From the NCBI GenBank assembly GCA_965363355.1, contig CBDTTM010000012.1, forward strand, positions 1 through 26,405: a stretch of 26,405 nt of DNA, in the 5' to 3' direction. The stretch is from CBDTTM01 sp965363355. GTDB lineage: Bacteria; Bacillota; Negativicutes; Selenomonadales; Selenomonadaceae. The notes below the pieces were generated by a model. It saw nothing but the letters and a program-made list of their open reading frames with translations. It was not told the origin of the DNA and searched no databases. Both the position numbers and the translations under genes were made by a program. Of this stretch, positions 21,953-26,405 are shown piece after piece (position 1 is the first letter of the stretch; every line of letters starts with the position of its first letter).

Positions 21953-22657
21953 TTGATACAGTATTCAGTGCTTATTGTAGATGATGACGTAAAGCTCGTG
22001 GAGCTTCTTAAAACATATTTTATCAAGGAAAATTTTATCGTGTATACGGCTGGCGATGGGATAGCTGCACTGCAGTTGATCCGTGAGCATAAGCCGAGCA
22101 TCATGATACTTGATTTGATGCTGCCGGGCATGGATGGCAAAGAAATCTGTCGCCGGGTGAGGCGTGACAATGATTTGCCGATTATCATGCTCACGGCAAA
22201 AGATGATGAGGCGGATCGCCTCGTTGGCTTGGAAATCGGAGCGGATGATTATGTCACAAAGCCATTCAGCATAAAAGAAGTTATTGCCAGGGCCAAGGTG
22301 ATTTTGCGAAGAGTCCACGGTGAAGTGGTTGAACCCAAGCATATCCTTCGGTTTCGCGATATGGTCATCGATCTTGAGCAACATGCCGTCAGGCGAGGGG
22401 ATGTTGTTTTGGAGCTTACGCCGATTGAGTTCAAACTGCTTGAAATTTTGATGCGAAGTCCTAAAAGGGTATTCAACCGATTGCAGCTGATGGAAAATAC
22501 ACATGGTTTCGCGTTTGATGGCTATGAACGGACCATTGATGCGCATATCCGTAACCTGCGGCGTAAAGTCGAGCCAGACAGCAAGAATCCACAATATATC
22601 TTGACGGTGTATGGGGTTGGCTATAAATTTGCCGGTGAAGCCAATGAAGAAAATTAA
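21953..22657 (+). CDS. OmpR/PhoB-family response regulator
   Basis: A 234-residue regulator. The receiver domain (about 1-118) has acidic pocket VDDD (9-12), phosphoacceptor D54 in ILDLMLPGMDG, T81 in MLTAKD, and K103 in VTKPF. The winged-helix output domain (about 132-230) has VVLELTPIEFKLLEILM, RTIDAHIRNLRRKVEPD and VYGVGYKFA. The start is read as TTG 21953 with GGGGGTG six bases upstream, giving MIQYSVLIVDDD; the frame is open back to 21905 but those 16 residues do not belong to a receiver domain. The stop overlaps the kinase start region by 14 bases, so the two are translated together. Confidence 0.92.
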   Translation: MIQYSVLIVDDDVKLVELLKTYFIKENFIVYTAGDGIAALQLIREHKPSIMILDLMLPGMDGKEICRRVRRDNDLPIIMLTAKDDEADRLVGLEIGADDYVTKPFSIKEVIARAKVILRRVHGEVVEPKHILRFRDMVIDLEQHAVRRGDVVLELTPIEFKLLEILMRSPKRVFNRLQLMENTHGFAFDGYERTIDAHIRNLRRKVEPDSKNPQYILTVYGVGYKFAGEANEEN

Positions 22658-23777
22658 TAGTCTTATGTACCGGATTACCGGGTTGACTTTTTTATTGCTC
22701 GTGGTGGCGGTCCTGAGCTTGATCTACTTGGCGAATTGGCAGATGGAAGAGCTTTTTCGTGAATACTTGGCTATGCAGCCAGGCGCGGAGGCCATTATGC
22801 ATATGGGGCCGATGGGGTCATTGGAACTAGGTTTTCTTCATTCAGTACATGAATCGCTTGTGTGGGTGGGGATGATTTTTGCACTGCTTGGTTTTTTTGC
22901 CAGCTATGTATTGGCGAGGAACATAACTGTTCCGCTGAGAGGTCTTAGCCAGGCAGCTGAACGCATCCGCCAAGGCGATCTCGGGCAGACTGTGCCCGTG
23001 TCTTCGAAAGATGAAGTCGGGCAATTGGCGGAGATTTTCAATCAGATGTCAACAGGGCTCGCAAAAAATGAACAGCTGCGGCGAGAACTTCTGGCCAATG
23101 TCGCCCACGAACTGCGGACGCCGTTAGCCATCTTAAATGGCAATCTTGAAAGCATGCTCGATGGCGTCATAAAACCTGAACCGGAAAAGTTGTTTTCCAT
23201 GCAGGAAGAGGTGATGCGGTTGACTCGTTTGGTGGCGGACTTGAGGGACTTGTCTTTAGCGGAAGTGCGGCAATTACAGCTGCATAAAGAGCCCTGTGAT
23301 GTAAATCGGCTCATGTGCCGGGCGGCTGACATGCTATGGCCATTGCTCGAAGAAAAGAATTTGCAATTTGAATATTCTTTGGCAGAGGGCCTTCCGTCCA
23401 TTATGCTTGATGCCGATCGCATGAGCCAGGTGTTTTATAATATCATGGTCAATGCAGTCCGTTATACAAAGGAAGGAACGGCAATTATCCTGCGAAGTGA
23501 AAAAAGTAGAGGCACTGCAGGGGAATCTTGGTTGGTTTTGCAGATACAAGATTTTGGCCCGGGGATCGCACCGGAGGATCTCCCTTATGTTTTTGATCAT
23601 TTTTATCGCGGCGAAAAATCGCGCAGCCGCCAAAGTGGGGGTTCTGGTATCGGTTTGGCACTGGCCAGGCAATTCGTCGAAAATCACGGGGGTGCCATCC
23701 GGGCCGAAAATGGCGAGGTAGAGGGCACTGTTTTTACAATTTGCTTGCCTTGTTCAGAAGTAAAAAATGAAATGTAA
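22644..23777 (+). CDS. Membrane sensor histidine kinase (BaeS-like layout)
   Basis: A 377-residue kinase. TM1 is about 10-30, a short external loop about 31-71, and TM2 about 72-91. A HAMP domain runs about 92-145. The HisKA motif NVAHELRTP carries phosphoacceptor H155. The ATPase domain has N box QVFYNIMVNAVRYT (262-275), G1 DFGPG (303-307), F box DHFYRG and G2 GGSGIGLAL (332-340). The external loop is small and rich in Met and His (M34, M43, M52, H53, M54, M57, H66, H69), which would suit metal sensing; this is inference. ATG 22644 is chosen because MKKINSLMYRITGL is a normal N-terminus; upstream in-frame codons lie inside the regulator gene. Confidence 0.92.
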   Translation: MKKINSLMYRITGLTFLLLVVAVLSLIYLANWQMEELFREYLAMQPGAEAIMHMGPMGSLELGFLHSVHESLVWVGMIFALLGFFASYVLARNITVPLRGLSQAAERIRQGDLGQTVPVSSKDEVGQLAEIFNQMSTGLAKNEQLRRELLANVAHELRTPLAILNGNLESMLDGVIKPEPEKLFSMQEEVMRLTRLVADLRDLSLAEVRQLQLHKEPCDVNRLMCRAADMLWPLLEEKNLQFEYSLAEGLPSIMLDADRMSQVFYNIMVNAVRYTKEGTAIILRSEKSRGTAGESWLVLQIQDFGPGIAPEDLPYVFDHFYRGEKSRSRQSGGSGIGLALARQFVENHGGAIRAENGEVEGTVFTICLPCSEVKNEM

Positions 23778-23811
23778 ATCCCCACTGTAGTTACAAAATT
23801 ACAATGATTTA

Positions 23812-23840
23812 TTGACAATGTTCTCTGCAAATGATATAGT
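23812..23840 (+). promoter_or_regulatory. Strong promoter of the T-box/cstA transcript
   Basis: Perfect TTGACA (23812-23817), 17-base spacer, TATAGT (23835-23840) with a TGn extension at 23832. The transcript should start near 23847, at the 5' end of the T-box leader. Confidence 0.88.
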
Positions 23841-23846
23841 ATCCTT

Positions 23847-24118
23847 CAACAGGATACAGATGATGCAGAGAATCGGGATACGAACCCACGTGAAGCTTTT
23901 GTCAGAGAATCGTCGGCAGCTGAGAAGACGAGCAAAAGAGCGTGTGTCCATCACCCGAGAGCAGTTGGCTGAAGTTATAGTAGGCTAGACCGGCCGTCCA
24001 CCGTTAGCGGGATCTGGGTTCAAACCTGGAATGAGTCGGCTGCAAATTGCAGCAAATGAAGTGGTAACGCGGAGTAAATCTTCGTCTTCGATGTATATAG
24101 GAGGACGAAGATTTTTTT
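23847..24118 (+). ncRNA. T-box riboswitch, read as isoleucine-specific
   Basis: A T-box leader senses uncharged tRNA and lets transcription pass a terminator. Stem I can be paired by hand: CGGG with CCCG, CACG with CGTG, and CTTTTG with CAAAAG, capped by AGAGAAT and GGCAGCTGAGAA loops. The specifier loop 3' side reads TGTCCATCA before CCCGAG; by the usual NNN-ACC...GAG layout the specifier is ATC (23950-23952), isoleucine. AGTAGGC and CCGTTAGCGG mark the middle region. The T-box bulge TGGT (24062-24065) in GTGGTAACGCGG would pair with ACCA of a tRNA with discriminator A, which fits tRNA-Ile. The terminator is AAATCTTCGTC (24076-24086) with GACGAAGATTT (24104-24114) and T7; GAAG (24058-24061) can compete for CTTC. 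It fills most of the 23778-24188 gap. Confidence 0.88.
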
Positions 24119-24188
24119 GTACTTATTTTTATTTTAAGAAGATGCTTTGCCTGCTGATCCTGTAAGGAAAAGGAAAGAGGGATTTATT

Positions 24189-25877
24189 ATGAATGGTTTA
24201 ACAATTGTTGGTGCGGCGATCGTCATCTTGATTGCGGCCTATGCCGGATATGGTCGCTGGTTGGTGAAAACTTGGGGGATAGATCCTAAAGCGAAGACAC
24301 CGGCCTATCGATTTGAAGATGGACAGGACTATACACCAGCATCGAAGTTTACCGTATTTGCCCATCAGTTCTCCTCGATTACTGGCGCAGGACCAGTGAC
24401 TGGCCCGATTATCGCGGCGATGTTTGGCTGGCTGCCGGCTCTTTTGTGGCTTTTGCTTGGCAGCATATTCTTTGGTGCGGTTCAAGATTTTTTGGCACTT
24501 TACGCATCGGTTAAAAATGATGGAAAATCGATGGGCGTCATCATGGAAAAGTATGTCGGTAAAACAGGACGCCGTTTATTTCTTCTTTTTTCCTGGTTGT
24601 TTACGTTGCTTGTCATCGCGGCTTTTGCCGATATCGTGGCCAATACCTTCAACGGCTTTGGCAAGGATGGCACAATGGTTGTTCCTAATGCAGCAGCAGC
24701 TTCGATATCCATGCTGTATATAGTCGTTGCCGTGTTCTTTGGTATTTTTTTGAAGAAGGTAAAGCCTTCGGCTAAGCTGCAGTTTGGCGTAGCAATCCTG
24801 CTTATCATAGGGATGCTTGGTGTCGGCATAGCCTATCCACTGTATTTCGACCGGACGGTTTGGCTTTATGTCGTATTTGCTTATATGTTTGCGGCAGCAG
24901 TCATGCCGATGTGGCTTTTGATGCAGCCTCGGGATTATTTGAGTGTATTCTTGCTTTTAGGCATGGTCGCAGGTGCCGTTGTTGGCGTATTGCTGGCGAA
25001 TCCGACGATCAATATGCCAGCTTTTGTCGGATTTGAAGTCGGCGGCAAACAGTTATTTCCGATACTTTTTATCACGATTGCATGCGGGGCAGTATCGGGC
25101 TTTCACAGTCTGGTATCTTCGGGGACATCTTCGAAGACCGTTTCAAATGAGAAGGATATGCTTTGTGTTGGGTATGGTTCAATGCTCATTGAATCTTTGC
25201 TCGGCGTCGTTGCCTTGGTCATTGTTTGTTCGGCAGCCAAAGATGGTGCTCTGCCAGCAGGAACACCTTTTCAAATCTTTTCCGGAGCGGTCGGTGGATT
25301 CTTTGCGATGTTCGGCTTGCCGCGTGATGTCGCTGCATGCATCATGACGATGTGCGTTTCGGCTTTGGCATTGACTACACTTGATTCGGTAGCCCGTATC
25401 GGCCGAATGTCCTTTCAAGAACTTTGCATGAGTGATGGAGAGGCGAGCGGGAATATGAGTGCTTGGCAAAAAGTTTGTACCAATCGTTATTTTGCCACGG
25501 TCATCACGCTTTTGGGCGGCTATCTGCTATGTCTTGGCGGCTATATGAATATTTGGCCGTTGTTTGGTGCGGCAAATCAACTGCTTTGTGCGTTGGTTCT
25601 TATCGCCTTAGCAGTATTTCTCAAGGTTACTGGACGCAAGGGCTGGATGCTTTACGTACCTGTATTTGTGATGTTTGCGGTAACGTTGACGGCATTAGTA
25701 CAGGCTGTCTATGGTATATATGGCAAGCTGGTCAATGGCGGCTTTGTCTTTATGGTGGATGGTTTGCAGTTGATTTTGGCAATCATGCTGCTGGTGCTTG
25801 GCCTGTCTGTCGCATTTCATTGCGGCAAAGAATTGGTCACAGATAGCCCCGAGGAGAAAAAACCGGAATTTAATTGA
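24189..25877 (+). CDS. cstA: CstA-family transporter (carbon starvation protein)
   Basis: A 562-residue membrane protein with about 15 hydrophobic helices. Family hallmarks are YGRWLVKTWGIDP (21-33), AHQFSSITGAGPVTGPIIAAMFGWLPALLW (58-87), GAVQDFLALY and SGFHSLVSSGTSSKTVSNE. CstA relatives import pyruvate or peptides and are induced by carbon or nutrient limitation in enterobacteria. It is shorter than E. coli CstA (about 700 residues) and lacks the long C-terminal extension, as is common in Firmicutes. ATG 24189 has AAAGAGGG upstream; the frame open to 24147 carries no membrane helix. Control by an Ile-type T-box suggests a role in amino acid or peptide supply; a two-component pair lies just upstream, as BtsSR-type pairs do for some relatives, but this pair is of the OmpR type. 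Confidence 0.92.
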   Translation: MNGLTIVGAAIVILIAAYAGYGRWLVKTWGIDPKAKTPAYRFEDGQDYTPASKFTVFAHQFSSITGAGPVTGPIIAAMFGWLPALLWLLLGSIFFGAVQDFLALYASVKNDGKSMGVIMEKYVGKTGRRLFLLFSWLFTLLVIAAFADIVANTFNGFGKDGTMVVPNAAAASISMLYIVVAVFFGIFLKKVKPSAKLQFGVAILLIIGMLGVGIAYPLYFDRTVWLYVVFAYMFAAAVMPMWLLMQPRDYLSVFLLLGMVAGAVVGVLLANPTINMPAFVGFEVGGKQLFPILFITIACGAVSGFHSLVSSGTSSKTVSNEKDMLCVGYGSMLIESLLGVVALVIVCSAAKDGALPAGTPFQIFSGAVGGFFAMFGLPRDVAACIMTMCVSALALTTLDSVARIGRMSFQELCMSDGEASGNMSAWQKVCTNRYFATVITLLGGYLLCLGGYMNIWPLFGAANQLLCALVLIALAVFLKVTGRKGWMLYVPVFVMFAVTLTALVQAVYGIYGKLVNGGFVFMVDGLQLILAIMLLVLGLSVAFHCGKELVTDSPEEKKPEFN

Positions 25878-25880
25878 GAA

Positions 25881-25915
25881 AAAACGACACAACCAGCATT
25901 TGGTTGTGTCGTTTT
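25881..25915 (+). terminator. Rho-independent terminator after cstA
   Basis: AAAACGACACAACCA (25881-25895) pairs perfectly with TGGTTGTGTCGTTTT (25901-25915) around a 5-base loop. A and T runs on the two sides make it usable from both strands. Confidence 0.95.
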
Positions 25916-25919
25916 CACT

Positions 25920-25954
25920 AAAAAGGAGTATTTCATTACGAAATACTCCTTTTT
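25920..25954 (-). terminator. Second, bidirectional terminator
   Basis: AAAAAGGAGTATTTC (25920-25934) pairs perfectly with GAAATACTCCTTTTT (25940-25954), loop ATTAC. It lies five bases after the previous hairpin. The arrangement suggests one hairpin for cstA and this one for the convergent minus-strand gene at 26023-26259. Confidence 0.9.
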
Positions 25955-26022
25955 GACGAATATAAAAGGCATGAGCTGCTATAGGCTGCTGCCGACAGAA
26001 ATCGATGTGTTTGGACAAAAAA

Positions 26023-26259
26023 TCAGCCGATGTAGCGCTTGGCGGAATAATCCGCTTGCGTCGATACGCGGCGAATCCTTTCGAAGGGAAATCCTTGGAA
26101 AGAGTAACGCAAATCCATGTAGTCGTCTGCTATTCGGAAAGAAAGATTTTTTAGGCTTTTTCCCTTGGCGCTGTGTCGGATTGCATCGATATAATATTGG
26201 ATCTCTTTTTCTTCAAGCAGACCATTTTCTATGGTAACCCGAATATGGTCGATTAGCAT
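26023..26259 (-). CDS. Hypothetical protein, 78 aa
   Basis: I do not recognise a family. The sequence starts MLIDHIRVTIENGLLEEKEIQYYIDAIRHSAKGKSLKNLSF in part; it is soluble, mixed-charge, with no signal peptide, membrane helix or cysteine cluster. The gene is judged real because GGAGGAATTCAC places a near-perfect ribosome binding site before the ATG at 26259, a TATAAT lies upstream on the same strand (26325-26330), and a terminator lies beyond its end. An IS21-like end begins about 95 bp upstream. Confidence 0.7.
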   Translation of the reverse strand: MLIDHIRVTIENGLLEEKEIQYYIDAIRHSAKGKSLKNLSFRIADDYMDLRYSFQGFPFERIRRVSTQADYSAKRYIG

Positions 26260-26324
26260 GTGAATTCCTCCAAAACTTACGGAAACTTAAGGCTTAATAC
26301 CTTAGAAAACAACATTCCAAAGTC

Positions 26325-26333
26325 ATTATACAA
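26325..26333 (-). promoter_or_regulatory. Extended -10 for the small unknown gene
   Basis: The minus strand reads TTGTATAAT, a perfect TATAAT (26325-26330) with a TG extension. The -35 is weak (TAACAA at 17 bases). The start codon is about 65 bp downstream. Confidence 0.5.
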
Positions 26334-26352
26334 CAGAAAATAGAATTTGTTA

Positions 26353-26405
26353 TGTGAATGTCAATGAAAAAGTGAACCACTTGGCAATGAATTTTTGAAC
26401 CACTC
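26353..26405. mobile_element. Probable tip of an IS21-type element (window edge)
   Basis: Two 21-base units, 26361-26381 and 26384-26404, share CAATGAA at the start and TGAACCACT at the end, with a 2-base spacer (23-bp period). Multiple terminal repeats of this kind and size are typical of IS21-family ends, and the outer tip could be TGTGAATG at 26353. No transposase is visible because the window ends here. Confidence 0.45.

Noticed and set aside
1..26405. CRISPR arrays, tRNA or rRNA genes, and defence systems
   Set aside because: No regularly spaced repeats of CRISPR type, no tRNA cloverleaf, no rRNA sequence and no nuclease or toxin-antitoxin genes were seen.

Overview
The window looks like chromosomal DNA from an anaerobic member of the Firmicutes, most likely a diderm Negativicutes such as a Selenomonadales genus. 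The signs are a T-box riboswitch, many Rho-independent terminators, a DeoR regulator, lipobox-bearing binding proteins and a glycyl-radical activase. The lineage is inferred from the overall character of the proteins, not from a marker gene.

Layout. (1) 1-773: right-hand part of an IS3-family (IS150-type) insertion sequence on the minus strand, with orfA complete and orfB cut by the window edge. It ends 27 bp from a transporter gene. (2) 801-3671: two very similar dicarboxylate/amino acid:cation symporters in tandem on the minus strand, each with its own control region. (3) 3943-7799: a glycyl-radical-enzyme activase (no partner enzyme in view), a DeoR-family regulator and an LTA-synthase-like sulfatase-fold membrane enzyme. 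(4) 7836-8737, minus: a small membrane protein and a Nudix hydrolase. (5) 8925-11446: murA and a single-domain Old Yellow Enzyme-type oxidoreductase. (6) 11574-21153: two complete sugar ABC importer operons of the ribose/galactose class. The first is an ortholog of the galactofuranose system YtfQ-YtfR-YtfT-YjfF; the second matches ChvE-GguA-GguB. A lone lactose/cellobiose-type PTS EIIA gene follows. (7) 21307-23777: a four-helix membrane protein with a Met/His-rich tail, then an OmpR-type response regulator and histidine kinase. (8) 23812-25877: a strong promoter, a T-box leader read as isoleucine-specific, and a CstA-family transporter. (9) 25881-26405: two back-to-back terminators, a small unknown gene on the minus strand, and 21-base repeats at the right edge that look like the tip of an IS21-type element.

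How the parts work together. The two sugar importers appear co-regulated. Their promoters share the same hexamers, the same 17-base spacer and an extended -10 embedded in the octamer TTGTATGA, and each has a second TTGTATGA exactly 32 bp downstream. Both operons also place a terminator hairpin between the binding-protein gene and the ATPase gene, which should make binding protein in excess of the membrane parts. The CstA transporter is tied to the charging state of a tRNA, read here as tRNA-Ile. No CRISPR array, tRNA or rRNA gene was seen.
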